Assembly: GCF_004000925.1 (NCBI RefSeq)
Contig: NZ_BIME01000003.1
Span: 434,001-498,000, forward strand
Direction of reading: 5' to 3'
Source of the DNA: Paenibacillus illinoisensis NBRC 15959
Lineage (GTDB): Bacteria > Bacillota > Bacilli > Paenibacillales > Paenibacillaceae
Length of the DNA stretch: 64,000 nucleotides
Shown: piece by piece, positions 53,764 through 63,440 of the stretch
How the letters are laid out: the number at the start of each line of letters is the position of its first letter
Position numbering within the stretch: the stretch's first letter is position 1
Made by a program: the position numbers and the translations under genes
The notes under the pieces: generated by a model
The model's database searches: none
The model's input: only the letters and a program-made list of their open reading frames with translations
Told to the model about the DNA's origin: nothing

Positions 53764-54681
53764 TTAAGGCAGGATATTGCCGGCAGCACGATAGATTTCG
53801 TACCACTCCTGGCGTGTAAGATGAACATCTCCAGCTTTGACACAGTCCTTCAGGCGTTCAATATTCGTTGTGCCAGTTACAGGCTGCATTTGAGCTGGGT
53901 GACGCAGCAACCAGGCAATCGCGATGGTGGTGTTGCTCACATCATACTTGGCTGCAATCTCATCGATCTTGGCGTTCAGTTCCGGGAACTTGTCGCTGCC
54001 CAGGAATACGCCTTCGAAGAAGCCATATTGGAACGGAGACCATGGCTGAATCGTGATATCGTGCAAACGGCAATAATCCAGAATGCTGCCATCACGGTTC
54101 ACGGCTGCATCGTTCTCCATGTTCACGTTGATCCCGCTGGAGATCATTGTTGTGTTGGTAATACTCAGCTGAAGCTGGTTGGCTACCAGCGGCTGTTTCA
54201 CGTACTTTTTCAACAGTTCAATCTGGTTCGGATTCTGGTTGGATACGCCGAAATGACGCACTTTGCCTTCACGTTCGAGCAGATCGAATGCCTCTGCCAC
54301 TTCTTCCGGCTCCACGAGAGCATCCGGACGGTGCAGCAGCAGAACATCAAGATACTCGGTTTTCAGACGCTGCAGGATACCATCCACCGAATTCAGGATA
54401 TGCTCTTTGGAGAAATCAAACATGCCCTTGCGGATACCGCATTTGGATTGCAAAATCATATTTTCACGAATCTGGGGATTCATCTGTACCGCCTCTGCAA
54501 AAATCTCTTCACATGCTCCGTTTCCATAAATATCAGCATGGTCGAAGAAGTTCGCACCGACTTCCATGGCGGAATGAACAAATTGTTCTGCCTCTTTGTT
54601 GCTGAGTGAATTGATGCGCATGCAGCCTACGGCCACAACTGGTACTTCAAGTGAGCTGCTGCCAAGTTTTATTGTTCTCAA
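53764..54681 (-). CDS. Aldo/keto reductase (YcsN/YdhF-like)
   Basis: A 305-residue NADPH-dependent TIM-barrel reductase. The tetrad is visible: the aspartate and tyrosine in FFDHADIYGNGACEEIF, the lysine in ILQSKCGI, the histidine in LLHRPDALVEPEEVAEAF. NQLQLSITNTTMISSG and the NADPH-site segment PVTGTTNIERL place it near the YdhF/YcsN branch. Substrate unknown. The start is TTG at 54681, after GGAGGG at 8 nt; no ATG is nearby. It has its own terminator and lies upstream of, but separate from, the quorum-sensing cassette. Confidence 0.93.
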   Translation of the reverse strand: MRTIKLGSSSLEVPVVAVGCMRINSLSNKEAEQFVHSAMEVGANFFDHADIYGNGACEEIFAEAVQMNPQIRENMILQSKCGIRKGMFDFSKEHILNSVDGILQRLKTEYLDVLLLHRPDALVEPEEVAEAFDLLEREGKVRHFGVSNQNPNQIELLKKYVKQPLVANQLQLSITNTTMISSGINVNMENDAAVNRDGSILDYCRLHDITIQPWSPFQYGFFEGVFLGSDKFPELNAKIDEIAAKYDVSNTTIAIAWLLRHPAQMQPVTGTTNIERLKDCVKAGDVHLTRQEWYEIYRAAGNILP

Positions 54682-54823
54682 GGTGATTTCCCTCCATATT
54701 CGGATAGATTGTATATACTTGTCTTCCAGCTATGATTGTGACACAGATCTGCAATCGGTTTCAATGGATTTTTAGAAATCTTATATGGAAAAATGGTCGT
54801 TTTTTCTCCATTTCTAGACAGGC

Positions 54824-55714
54824 TTACGTTTCTTGAGGCACGATCACTTCAATATGTTGAGGCAAGACGCTGATCTGGATAGGCAGCGCAGGCCCTTCCT
54901 CCCCATCCACATTGGTGCGGACCGATTCAGTGCAGCTTACCCGGATATCTTTTGCCGTAAAATAATCCACATCCTTATGGTCCTTCAGATGCCCAAACAA
55001 TAAGGAGGTTCCCAGTGTCAGGCTGTTGAACACACTGATATTGCGGATCACAAAACAATGAATCAGTCCATCGTCCACTACTGCATCCGGAGACAGCTTC
55101 TCAAATCCACCAACCGAATTGGTTAGCGCAGCGAGAAACAACGGGGATTCACCCTCCCACGTCAGCCCATCGTATTCAATCTTCAAAGGATAGGCGGGCG
55201 AGGACACGAGGTCCTTCAATCCTTCCTTCAAATAAGCCAGGGAGCCCAGCTTCGACTTGTCTTCCGATGAGACGGAAGATAACGCTTCAGCCAAAGAACC
55301 GGCTGCCACCACGTTGGCGAAGAGACGATCATTAATCCTCCCCAGATCCACCTTGCGTACCTGATCTGAACCAAGCTGCTTAATGGCTTCATCAGGATCG
55401 AGAGACAGATGGAGCGCACGGGCAAAATCATTTACTGTACCTAGTGGCACAATACCCAGCCTGGGACGATGCTTCTGATCCATCATGCCATTAATGGTCT
55501 CATGCAGCGTGCCGTCTCCCCCAATGGATATGACCAGATCACAGCCACCTTGGCAGGCGTCCAGACAGTAACTGGTTGCATCACCCTCCCCGGCTGTCTC
55601 ATTAATCATCACTTGATATTGCTGCGATTCCAAAATCGCCTGAACTTGGGACACGTACTGCTGCGCCTCTTCTTTTCCCGATGACGGATTGCTAATGATC
55701 ATGGCTTGACGCAT
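54824..55714 (-). CDS. Diacylglycerol/lipid kinase family protein (YegS/DgkB-like)
   Basis: A 296-residue soluble lipid kinase: ISNPSSGKEEAQQYV, the nucleotide-binding SIGGDGTLHETINGMM (near residue 65), GIVPLGTVNDFARAL, and the C-terminal beta-sandwich ending in TNVDGEEGPALPIQISVLPQ. DgkB-type enzymes phosphorylate diacylglycerol to recycle it into phospholipid synthesis. GGAGGGAGAGG precedes the ATG at 55714; the frame runs on to 55849 but the extra 45 residues do not fit the family and lack a ribosome site. Exact lipid substrate not known. Confidence 0.92.
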   Translation of the reverse strand: MRQAMIISNPSSGKEEAQQYVSQVQAILESQQYQVMINETAGEGDATSYCLDACQGGCDLVISIGGDGTLHETINGMMDQKHRPRLGIVPLGTVNDFARALHLSLDPDEAIKQLGSDQVRKVDLGRINDRLFANVVAAGSLAEALSSVSSEDKSKLGSLAYLKEGLKDLVSSPAYPLKIEYDGLTWEGESPLFLAALTNSVGGFEKLSPDAVVDDGLIHCFVIRNISVFNSLTLGTSLLFGHLKDHKDVDYFTAKDIRVSCTESVRTNVDGEEGPALPIQISVLPQHIEVIVPQET

Positions 55715-56022
55715 AAACGCCTCTCCCTCCACCTGCACATATTTACTTCTTCTATACCCTTTCTCGGGGTAGGATGAATAAGGCTCGCAGGCCAAAAGAT
55801 TTTTTTGGTAAAGTTCACCTGAAGGAGTACAGATCAAGGCTTGTTTCATATAGAATAGAAGTAGAGTTGTTACCTGTCCCCTGAAATGGATGTTCCTTTT
55901 CTCGCCAGACGGGTTAATAACTAGAGAAATGTTGAGGATTCATTCCTGTTGACCTGACCTTTACAATGCGCGGATTACATAAAAGCTAGAAAAACTTTTG
56001 AATATCGGAGGGAATGCATGCA

Positions 56023-57537
56023 ATGAAAAGAATGGCACTACTATGTCTAATATTCATTCTAAGTATCGGTGCGTCGGGGCAAGCCATGGCCTACGCAACG
56101 ATGGACTCAGGCAAAGGCATCATAGAAGATCCTGCACTGGAAAACGGACTTAAACTGATCTTGAACAAACCGGTAGATTCACCCTTAACTTCCTCCGACC
56201 TGGAACAGCTTACCGTTGTTGATCTGAGTAATGCAGGGATTCAGAGCCTGTCGGGACTGGAGTATGCGACCAACCTGACACATCTCCGCCTATACGGCAA
56301 TGAGATTGAGGATCTGACCCCGCTGAAGCATCTGGACCAGCTCCGGGAAATCGACGTAAGCAACAATTATATTACCTCCATTGAGGCACTCGCTGACCTG
56401 AAGGAACTGGGACGGCTGTACATCAGCAACAACTCTATCTCATCTATAGAAGTGGTTCGTGGCTTTACCCGATTACATACGTTTTATGCCAGTGGCAATC
56501 AAATTTACAGCTTATCTGCCTTGTCTGAACTAGATCATCTGAAATGGCTGGAGATTTCCAATAACGAGATTGCAGATCTGACTCCACTGGTTAATCAATC
56601 CCGGCTGCTGCAGCTGAACGTAGCAAATAATCGGCTGCAATCACTGGCCCCACTGGCTGATATGGACAATACATTATTGAGACTAAACGTGGCAGGCAAT
56701 GCAATCTCGGACCTGTCACCCTTGCAGCATATGACGCGTCTTCAGGGGCTCGACATCTCGAGTAACCACATTCAGCACCTCAAGGCACTTGAAGGATTGC
56801 TGCGGTTAACCGAGCTTAATGCGGAAACCAATCAGATCTATGATCTGGAGCCATTACGACAGCTCACCAAGCTGGAGGTGCTGAAGCTTGCGAACAATCG
56901 TGTATGGGATCTGACGCCGCTTGCTGACTTTACTTTTACACAGGCTACTCCCGCGAATACGGTACAGGACATCGGAGCTTCCACTTCTGTATCGCCTAAC
57001 GTACTGACCCCGATGACGGAAGCGGAATCCGCCGGATTGACCGTGCAAAATAACTACCTGGACGTATCGAGTGGCAGCAATACCATGAGTCTCCTTAACC
57101 AGATGAATGTCCGGGAACAGAAACGCACACCGCAAGGCCGTTTTCAGCGTCTGATCGAAGGATCGACCACAGCCTATGTGGGTGATCGCACATACGCCCT
57201 GGAAGCTGCACCTTTTATCCATGAAGGGCGTACGTATGTGCCACTGCGATTTGTGTCCGAACAACTGAATGCCCAGGTGGGTTGGGATCGCAACAAGCAG
57301 GAGGCCGTAATCACACAAGGTGATAAAACCATTCGCTGGACTGCCGGCAACAAACAGGTGGTTGTAGATGGTTCGCTCCTGATGAATGATGCTCCCTTGT
57401 TGATCGAAAATGGTACGGCTTTTGTACCTGTTCGCTTTGTTTCGGAGCAGCTTAATACGACAGTCGGATATATCGGGAGAAGCAAAACGATTCTGATTTT
57501 TGAAAATAAACAGGTGGACAACAGTATTGAATCATAA
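56023..57537 (+). CDS. Secreted leucine-rich-repeat protein with stalk domain
   Basis: A 504-residue exported protein. Signal peptide: KRMALLCLIFILSIGASG, cleavage near QAMA-YA. Residues about 55-310 hold some eleven 22-residue internalin-type LRRs (for example LTHLRLYGNEIEDLTPLKHL; LKWLEISNNEIADLTPLVNQ). After a Thr/Ser-rich linker the last ~130 residues form a Cu-amine-oxidase N-terminal-like (stalk) domain in two halves (RTYVPLRFVSEQLNAQVGW; TAFVPVRFVSEQLNTTVGY). There is no SLH, LPXTG or lipobox, so it is either released or held by the stalk domain. GGAGGG lies 10 nt before the ATG at 56023. It probably binds a protein ligand; none is known. Confidence 0.9.
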   Translation: MKRMALLCLIFILSIGASGQAMAYATMDSGKGIIEDPALENGLKLILNKPVDSPLTSSDLEQLTVVDLSNAGIQSLSGLEYATNLTHLRLYGNEIEDLTPLKHLDQLREIDVSNNYITSIEALADLKELGRLYISNNSISSIEVVRGFTRLHTFYASGNQIYSLSALSELDHLKWLEISNNEIADLTPLVNQSRLLQLNVANNRLQSLAPLADMDNTLLRLNVAGNAISDLSPLQHMTRLQGLDISSNHIQHLKALEGLLRLTELNAETNQIYDLEPLRQLTKLEVLKLANNRVWDLTPLADFTFTQATPANTVQDIGASTSVSPNVLTPMTEAESAGLTVQNNYLDVSSGSNTMSLLNQMNVREQKRTPQGRFQRLIEGSTTAYVGDRTYALEAAPFIHEGRTYVPLRFVSEQLNAQVGWDRNKQEAVITQGDKTIRWTAGNKQVVVDGSLLMNDAPLLIENGTAFVPVRFVSEQLNTTVGYIGRSKTILIFENKQVDNSIES

Positions 57538-57550
57538 AGGTGTTACGACA

Positions 57551-57606
57551 AATAAAGCCTATCGCAGGTTCTTGTATGAACTACGTGCGATAGGCTTATT
57601 ATTTTC
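57551..57606. terminator. Bidirectional terminator between convergent genes
   Basis: A 12-bp perfect stem (57555-57566 with 57586-57597), loop of 19, T-rich right tail and A-rich left flank. Confidence 0.8.
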
Positions 57607-57657
57607 TTGCTATATTTCTTGCAAAACAAGGGACAGGGCGACGATCTCCTCTGCCTG

Positions 57658-58344
57658 CTAACTGTGTGCTAGCTCCTTGATCTTCTGAATAAAAGAGTCC
57701 ACCTGGATGCCGTTCGTTTTTCCCGTAAATTCACGCAGCTCCTCGGATTCCCCTTCATATGCAGATAGCACATAATCCCCATCCACAATATAGTACGTTC
57801 CATACCGGGTAAACGAATAACCTTCCACCTGTTCCCCTGTTGTCCCCTTCTTGACCACGGTGACGATTCTCATGCCTGGTTTAAGTTCCGGTTCCATGCC
57901 TGCAAAGTCAGCATTATAAAAGAGAAATGTATCCTCATTCACACCCTCACCTGTTACAACCTGAAGCACTTTCACCTTGTACGCTATGAACTCAGGCTTG
58001 TATGGACCAATGCCAGCATCCTTATCCTTCTCTGCAGAGTCACCTTCAGGTGTACCCGGTTCGTCCCTCAAGTCGACGCTAAAATTCGGGAGTTCGCTCA
58101 CTACCTCTGCAACAATGACGGCTTCCCCGAAATCCATCATCTCTCTGAAACTCACTTCCCTCATATTGATCGTCGGCGGGACGCCAGTGGAAAGTGGATA
58201 TTCTTCTCTAAGTTCCGCTATCCGGTTCAGGGACAGTCTGTTTCCTGCATCATCATGAACGTTAGATAAAGGGTTAGAGCAACTCGTTAAACTAATCATG
58301 AATACAACACTTATTAACCAATGCATAACACGAACCCGTTTCAC
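57658..58344 (-). CDS. Lipoprotein of unknown function
   Basis: A 228-residue lipoprotein. Signal: KRVRVMHWLISVVFMI and the lipobox SLTSC near residue 22. The mature domain (about 60-220) has FGEAVIVAEVVSELPNF, YKVKVLQVVTGEGVNEDTFLFY and MRIVTVVKKGTTGEQVEGY, a beta-rich pattern seen in surface proteins of Firmicutes that I cannot name. The start is GTG at 58344 behind a long GGAGGAGGTGG site. It is followed by a terminator and preceded by the macrolide phosphotransferase gene on the same strand (53 nt), so it may be co-transcribed with it. Confidence 0.8.
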   Translation of the reverse strand: MKRVRVMHWLISVVFMISLTSCSNPLSNVHDDAGNRLSLNRIAELREEYPLSTGVPPTINMREVSFREMMDFGEAVIVAEVVSELPNFSVDLRDEPGTPEGDSAEKDKDAGIGPYKPEFIAYKVKVLQVVTGEGVNEDTFLFYNADFAGMEPELKPGMRIVTVVKKGTTGEQVEGYSFTRYGTYYIVDGDYVLSAYEGESEELREFTGKTNGIQVDSFIQKIKELAHS

Positions 58345-58397
58345 ACCCCCACCTCCTCCTCATCCGGGCATACTCAAGTTATACAGTCGGTTTAGAC

Positions 58398-59336
58398 TTA
58401 ATCCTGAGGCACATCCCAGCTAGCCAGCATGCCTCTCGCCATCTCCATGGTCGACTCTTCCCCTGTGATTAGTGCGAATTGTGCAACCAGTACCGGGTAA
58501 GCAGCCCACTGCTCCCGAATATGATCAAACATCCGGGGCCATGTTTTTCCCCCTGCCTTTTCGTACCGCTTTAACAGATCGCGCAATCCAGCATCCTGGA
58601 AAAGCCCATACAAGATCACAAAATCCTTCCCTGGATCAGCGATCTCCGCTTCCGTCCAGTCGATAAGCCCGGTTACCCGCTGTGTATGATCGACGATAAT
58701 ATGCGGTGGATGCAGATCACCATGATTGAATGTGACGTGCTCAGGCCAGAAATGGTCTGTAGACACCCATTTTTTCCACCGCTCGGCGAGTCGCTCCGGC
58801 ACTGTGAAGCTCTGCTTAATCTGCTCCATATTGGCGGTAAACTCCTGGCGCACTTCCCTAGGCGTCTTGCACCGCACTCCGCCTTGTACCGCTTCATTGG
58901 CATCAATGCCATGCAATTGTACGAGTGCAGCGGCCAGCGAATCAAAAAATACATCCGACAGGTCTTCCTGTGGAAAGCGCCATGCATATCCTCCCCCAGC
59001 AGGATCGACCACAGCAACCGGTTCACCGTCCAGCAAGGGGTAAGCAATCAGCTCCGGTGTACAAACTCGCCAATCCGGCACCTTAACTGACAAGTTATCC
59101 TGTACAACCCCCAATACCTTGCGCTCGTTCTCGGCACGCTCCCATACGTCTCCACGTCTCGGCTGGCGCAGAACCCACTTTTGCCCACTCTCATCCGTAG
59201 CAAAGGTCACCCTGAAATCCATCCCGGACTCATTGATTTCCATCGAATCTTTGCGAATTCGAAGCCCATTCTGTTCCGCGAGCAGCCATATATCCTGTTG
59301 AAGTTTTACCTGTTCATTCGAAATTGGTCCTGTCAT
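58398..59336 (-). CDS. Macrolide 2'-phosphotransferase (Mph) family protein
   Basis: A 312-residue kinase of the aminoglycoside-phosphotransferase fold, closest by eye to Mph enzymes: WVLRQPRRGDVWERAENERKVL holds the nucleotide lysine region, VTFNHGDLHPPHIIVD the catalytic loop (Asp, then PPH where aminoglycoside kinases have xxN) and VTGLIDWTEAEIADPGKDF the metal-binding DW with typical Mph spacing. These enzymes phosphorylate the 2'-OH of the macrolide desosamine and confer resistance. AGGAGG lies 7 nt before the ATG at 59336. The leader upstream contains a terminator-like hairpin, suggesting drug-dependent attenuation. Activity and spectrum are not provable from sequence. Confidence 0.88.
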   Translation of the reverse strand: MTGPISNEQVKLQQDIWLLAEQNGLRIRKDSMEINESGMDFRVTFATDESGQKWVLRQPRRGDVWERAENERKVLGVVQDNLSVKVPDWRVCTPELIAYPLLDGEPVAVVDPAGGGYAWRFPQEDLSDVFFDSLAAALVQLHGIDANEAVQGGVRCKTPREVRQEFTANMEQIKQSFTVPERLAERWKKWVSTDHFWPEHVTFNHGDLHPPHIIVDHTQRVTGLIDWTEAEIADPGKDFVILYGLFQDAGLRDLLKRYEKAGGKTWPRMFDHIREQWAAYPVLVAQFALITGEESTMEMARGMLASWDVPQD

Positions 59337-59365
59337 ACCCATTCCTCCTCTTTTCCTCAGAAAAA

Positions 59366-59396
59366 TAAAAAAAACACAGACATTCACGCCTGTGCC
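59366..59396 (-). promoter_or_regulatory. Attenuator hairpin in the mph leader
   Basis: On the - strand CACAGGC and GTCTGTG form a 7-bp stem with one G-U pair (59375-59381 with 59388-59394) and six-base loop, followed at once by eight T. It ends about 30 nt before the mph start codon, so it would stop the transcript before the gene unless prevented. Confidence 0.6.
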
Positions 59397-59420
59397 TTGA
59401 TCTCGGATTAAGGAATATAC

Positions 59421-59450
59421 CTAACTATGTGCAGTCCAATAGTGGTACAT
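59421..59450 (-). CDS. Possible mph leader peptide (9 residues)
   Basis: ATG TAC CAC TAT TGG ... TAG encodes MYHYWTAHS between the leader promoter and the attenuator. There is no good ribosome site (AAGAGTGG at 12 nt), so the call is weak. Short leaders on which macrolides stall ribosomes are known for erm and for several ABC-F genes. Confidence 0.25.
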   Translation of the reverse strand: MYHYWTAHS

Positions 59451-59522
59451 CGAAGAACCACTCTTAGACAAGAGTGTCCACTATCGATTACGGCATACGT
59501 GTAAATAGGCAAACCTCTCCCG

Positions 59523-59551
59523 ATTATCTGCACACAGGCAGCAAGCAGCAA
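59523..59551 (-). promoter_or_regulatory. Candidate promoter of the mph leader
   Basis: On the - strand TTGCTG (59546-59551) and GATAAT (59523-59528) are 17 bp apart, giving a leader of about 180 nt. Two further hairpins, CACTCTT-GTCT-AAGAGTG and AGTGGT...ACCACT, follow before the attenuator. The rest of the stretch up to the dbpA start at 59829 holds no gene I can support. Confidence 0.45.
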
Positions 59552-59828
59552 CGCGCAAACAAACGTTTCGCTACTATCTCAATCGGAAAAAATGTGCCAC
59601 ACGTATCCCTCCGTTCAGTAAGTTATCCCTATGCTAACATATTCCAATTCCTGGTTCCAGCATGAATTTCCTGATTTGCCCATGTACCTAGGTCATTTCC
59701 TCCACTGGCCTTCCTGCATATAGAGTATAATGAACAGGTATACGATATAGTTATGGTGCAATGCTTATATTAAGCATCCTGCACGTCTCTGGTCTAAGCA
59801 TTTAAAACTAACGCAAAAGAGGTTAACA

Positions 59829-61277
59829 ATGAGCAAGCAACAATTCAAAGATTATAAGCTTGGTGAAGAGATCGTCCGGGCACTGGATAGTCTGGGTTAT
59901 GAAACGCCAACCGAGGTACAAACTGAAGTGATTCCGGTCGCTTTGGAAAATAAAGACCTCGTGGTCAAATCCCAGACAGGCAGTGGTAAAACAGCTGCGT
60001 ATGGTATTCCGATCTGTGAGCTGGTGGAATGGAATGAAAATAAACCGCAGGCTTTGATTCTCACGCCAACCCGTGAACTGGCCTTGCAGGTCAATGAAGA
60101 CATCACCAATATTGGACGCTATAAGCGGATTAAAGCCACGGCACTCTATGGACAATCTCCTTTTTATATTCAAAAAGCAGAGCTAAAACAAAGAACACAT
60201 GTCGCCGTAGGTACGCCGGGACGTGTGCTGGACCATATCGAACGCGGCACGCTGCCGCTCGAGCGGATTGCCTATCTCGTCATTGACGAGGCGGATGAAA
60301 TGCTGAACATGGGCTTTATCGAGACGGTACAAGCTATCATTCAGGCATTGCCTCGCGAGCGCGTAACGATGTTATTCTCCGCTACATTCCCTGAGGACGT
60401 TGCCCGTCTCTCACGTAAGTATATGGATAATCCGGTAGAGATCGAGATCAAAGCAAGTGGTCTCACAACAGCTACAATAGAACACGAGGTTGTTCGGGTA
60501 TCCGAAGTCAACAAGACCGCTGTGCTGGAGGATCTGTTTATCGTGGAAAATCCGGACAGCTGCATTGTATTCTGCCGTACACAGGAGAACGTGGATAAAC
60601 TGTTCCGGGTGATGGCTGACCTGGACTACCCAGCAGACCGAATCCACGGAGGCATGGAGCAAGACGAGCGGATCGAAGTCATGAATGCATTCAGAAGAGG
60701 TCAATTCCGTTATTTGGTTGCAACCGATGTTGCGGCACGTGGGATTGATATCACGAATATCACTCATGTCATCAACTATGATATTCCCTTGGAAAAAGAG
60801 AGCTATGTGCACCGTACAGGCCGTACCGGACGTGCTGGTAAGACAGGCAAGGCCATCACGCTGGTTACGCCGAAGGATGGCAGACGCCTGGCCGAGATTG
60901 AATCCTATATCGGATTCGAGATCCCGGTCGTTCCGGCACCATCTGAAGAAGCTGTCGATCGCCGCAGGGAAGAATTCGAGAAACGTCTGAAGATTGTACC
61001 TGAGCGCAAAAAAGACAAGCGTGAGCAGCTGAACCAGCAGATCATGAAGCTGAACTTCAACGGCGGCAAGAAGAAAAAGCTGCGTGCCGTAGACTTTGTA
61101 GGTACCATCGCCAAACTGGAGGGCGTCACCGCAGATGATATCGGGATTATTACGATTCTCGATAATGTGACCGATGTGGAGATTCTAAACGGCAAAGGCC
61201 CGCTTGTACTGGAAATGATGCAAAACACAACGGTCAAGGGGAAACAGCTGAAGGTCCGCAAAGGGAAGCATGTGTAA
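59829..61277 (+). CDS. dbpA: DEAD-box RNA helicase DbpA/YxiN
   Basis: A 482-residue ATP-dependent RNA helicase. All motifs are present: Q motif, [14 protein letters not shown] (I), PTRELALQV (Ia), [11 protein letters not shown] (Ib), VIDEADEML (II), FSATFP (III), [13 protein letters not shown] (IV), [12 protein letters not shown] (V) and [13 protein letters not shown] (VI). The C-terminal ~75 residues after a basic linker ([20 protein letters not shown] ... VRKGKHV) form the DbpA RNA-binding domain that recognises hairpin 92 of 23S rRNA, so it acts in 50S subunit assembly. AAAGAGG lies six bases before the ATG; a TATAAT at 59726-59731 may be its -10. Confidence 0.95.
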   Translation: MSKQQFKDYKLGEEIVRALDSLGYETPTEVQTEVIPVALENKDLVVKSQTGSGKTAAYGIPICELVEWNENKPQALILTPTRELALQVNEDITNIGRYKRIKATALYGQSPFYIQKAELKQRTHVAVGTPGRVLDHIERGTLPLERIAYLVIDEADEMLNMGFIETVQAIIQALPRERVTMLFSATFPEDVARLSRKYMDNPVEIEIKASGLTTATIEHEVVRVSEVNKTAVLEDLFIVENPDSCIVFCRTQENVDKLFRVMADLDYPADRIHGGMEQDERIEVMNAFRRGQFRYLVATDVAARGIDITNITHVINYDIPLEKESYVHRTGRTGRAGKTGKAITLVTPKDGRRLAEIESYIGFEIPVVPAPSEEAVDRRREEFEKRLKIVPERKKDKREQLNQQIMKLNFNGGKKKKLRAVDFVGTIAKLEGVTADDIGIITILDNVTDVEILNGKGPLVLEMMQNTTVKGKQLKVRKGKHV

Positions 61278-61306
61278 GCGGAAGATACGAATTTAATATA
61301 CCTTAG

Positions 61307-61342
61307 AAGAGAGAGTGTCTTGAGGCACTCTCTCTTTGATTT
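61307..61342 (+). terminator. Terminator after dbpA
   Basis: An 11-bp stem AAGAGAGAGTG/CACTCTCTCTT (61307-61317 with 61326-61336) with an eight-base loop and T-rich tail. Confidence 0.8.
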
Positions 61343-61527
61343 ATGCAGGTTTTCAGCAAGTGGATGAACACGTCTGATAAAAAACTCCCCGCTCTCGCCG
61401 CTTTATATCGAAAAGCACTTCTTTGTTCAGCAATGGATGAATTGTTCACTTGAAACGAATGGAAGTCCAGCTAGAATATATGTGAAAGCGCTATACTTTT
61501 GCTCATAACCTTGGGGAGGTGCATGTA

Positions 61528-63396
61528 ATGAGAAGCAGGAAGTATGCATGGATTCTGGTTCTGACCCTGACACTGACGATGTTTGGCTTCCATCCAGAAC
61601 GAACGGACGCAGCAAGTGTGACTATTAGCAACAGCTCCGATTGGCTGGATACCGCAGGTAACCCCATTCATGCGAACAGCGGCAATATTCTGAAAGTGGG
61701 AAGCACGTATTATTGGTATGGCGAGCATGCGGTAGGTGGCAAGTTTGACAGTGTTAACGTCTATACTTCAACCGATCTGAAAAACTGGACATTCAGCAAT
61801 GCCATCCTCACCAAGGATTCCGCAACGGAGCTTGCCTCCAGCAAGATTGAGCGCCCCAAAGTGATCTACAATCCCGCTACGCAGCAGTATGTGCTCTGGG
61901 CACATTATGAGAACGGAACGGATTATAATCTGGGACGCGTCGCCGTAGCGACCAGCAATACACCGAGTGGTAAATTCACGTATGAGGGCAGTTTCCGGCC
62001 ACTGGACTATGAGTCCCGCGATATGACGGTGTTCGTGGATACCGATGGTACGGGCTATCTCATCAGTGCCTCACGCAAGAATGGCGGCGCGAACGATACG
62101 ATGGCCATTTTCAAAATGAACGCAAGCTATACAGGCGTAGAATCCTTTGTTGGCTGGTTATTTGAGAACAGCTACCGAGAGGCTCCTGCCGTTGTGAAAA
62201 AGGGAAACCGCTATTACCTCTTCACCTCCCAGGCCGCTGGCTGGTATCCGAATCAGGGGGCTTATGCGACAGCCACATCCATGGCGGGACCCTGGTCTGC
62301 ACTTACCCCTTATGGCAATCCTTCTGCCTTTGGATCGCAGATTCATGATATTGCCACGATTACAGGCAGCAGCACCACGTCCTATATTTATATGGGAGAC
62401 CGCTGGAATCCAATGAATCTGGGCGAGCATAAGCATATCTGGCTCCCTCTGACCCTGAACGATACCAACGGAACGGCATCACTGGAGTGGTATAAGGATT
62501 GGAGTATCGATGCTGCTACAGGTACGGTAGCGCCGTCCTCTCTCGTCAATCACGCTCAAGGCAAGACAGCTACGGCCATATCGACAGCCTCCGGTTCTTC
62601 CGCTGCCAATGTGAATGACGGCAACTACCAGACTTCGTGGGCGGCCTCTTCCAATACATGGCCTGCATGGTGGCAGGTTGACTTCGGAGCGCCGAAGACC
62701 ATTACCGAAATCGATATCTCCTGGTTTATGTATAAAGGATCGGAGGGGTATTACAAATACAAGATTGAGATCAGCAACGATGGCGTCAACTATTCCACAC
62801 TGGATCGGACCAATAACCTGACCTACGGGTTTACCACAGATGCAGTGCACTTTACGGCCCGCTATGTACGTATCAACATGGTGAATGCCGTGCTGTGGAA
62901 CAACCCGGGTAATTGGTACACTCCAACGCTGTATGAGGTCAAAATGCTGGGTCCTGCTGCCTCGGAAGCGACAGGCTACAGCCAGTTCAGCTCACATAAC
63001 TATCCGGACCGTTATATCCGGCACTCCAATTTCACAGCTCGTGTTGATGCGAATGTCTCGCCTGTACTGGACTCCCAATTCCGCGTTGTTCCTGGTCTCG
63101 CCAGCTCTACAGGCATTTCGCTGGAGTCCATCAACTTCCCAGGGTACTTCCTGAAGCGAAACAGCAGCAACAAAATTGTGCTTGAAGCCTATGCAGACAC
63201 AGCCGCTTATAAAGGAGATGCAACCTTTCTGAGCAGCCCCGGCTGGGCAGACAGCTCCAAAATATCACTTCAATCGTACAGCCAGCCCGGGTATTACATC
63301 CGGCACTATGACTACGTACTTCAGCTTGATACCATTAATGCATCCAGCAGCTCTACCGTGAAAAGTGATGCCACGTTTGGGCGAACCAACTTCTAG
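61528..63396 (+). CDS. Secreted GH43-family glycosidase with CBM32-like and AbfB-like modules
   Basis: A 622-residue exported protein. Signal peptide: RSRKYAWILVLTLTLTMFG, cleavage near DAAS. Residues about 30-335 form a GH43-like five-bladed propeller starting WLDTAGNPIHANSGNILKV and TYYWYGEH (as in exo-beta-1,3-galactanase relatives), with SRDMTVFVDTDGTGYLI and YREAPAVVKKGNRYYLF carrying candidate Asp and Glu catalytic residues. Residues about 345-485 resemble an F5/8 (CBM32) domain, and about 490-620 an AbfB (CBM42-like) trefoil with repeats of RYIRHSNF / YYIRHYDY. Side chains of plant arabinogalactan are a likely target. GGGGAGG lies eight bases before ATG 61528. Confidence 0.9.
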   Translation: MRSRKYAWILVLTLTLTMFGFHPERTDAASVTISNSSDWLDTAGNPIHANSGNILKVGSTYYWYGEHAVGGKFDSVNVYTSTDLKNWTFSNAILTKDSATELASSKIERPKVIYNPATQQYVLWAHYENGTDYNLGRVAVATSNTPSGKFTYEGSFRPLDYESRDMTVFVDTDGTGYLISASRKNGGANDTMAIFKMNASYTGVESFVGWLFENSYREAPAVVKKGNRYYLFTSQAAGWYPNQGAYATATSMAGPWSALTPYGNPSAFGSQIHDIATITGSSTTSYIYMGDRWNPMNLGEHKHIWLPLTLNDTNGTASLEWYKDWSIDAATGTVAPSSLVNHAQGKTATAISTASGSSAANVNDGNYQTSWAASSNTWPAWWQVDFGAPKTITEIDISWFMYKGSEGYYKYKIEISNDGVNYSTLDRTNNLTYGFTTDAVHFTARYVRINMVNAVLWNNPGNWYTPTLYEVKMLGPAASEATGYSQFSSHNYPDRYIRHSNFTARVDANVSPVLDSQFRVVPGLASSTGISLESINFPGYFLKRNSSNKIVLEAYADTAAYKGDATFLSSPGWADSSKISLQSYSQPGYYIRHYDYVLQLDTINASSSSTVKSDATFGRTNF

Positions 63397-63440
63397 TTTG
63401 ACCTTGTGAAGTCTGATCTCATCTGTAAGATCTCACTAAC

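Noticed and set aside
53821..54609. A 262-codon frame opposite the aldo/keto reductase gene
   Set aside because: It mirrors the codons of the reductase, which has clear catalytic residues; the mirror frame has none.
59415..59512. A 34-codon TTG frame through the mph leader
   Set aside because: The possible ribosome site is only one base from the TTG, and the peptide has no leader-like features; kept only as a remote alternative to the 9-codon frame.
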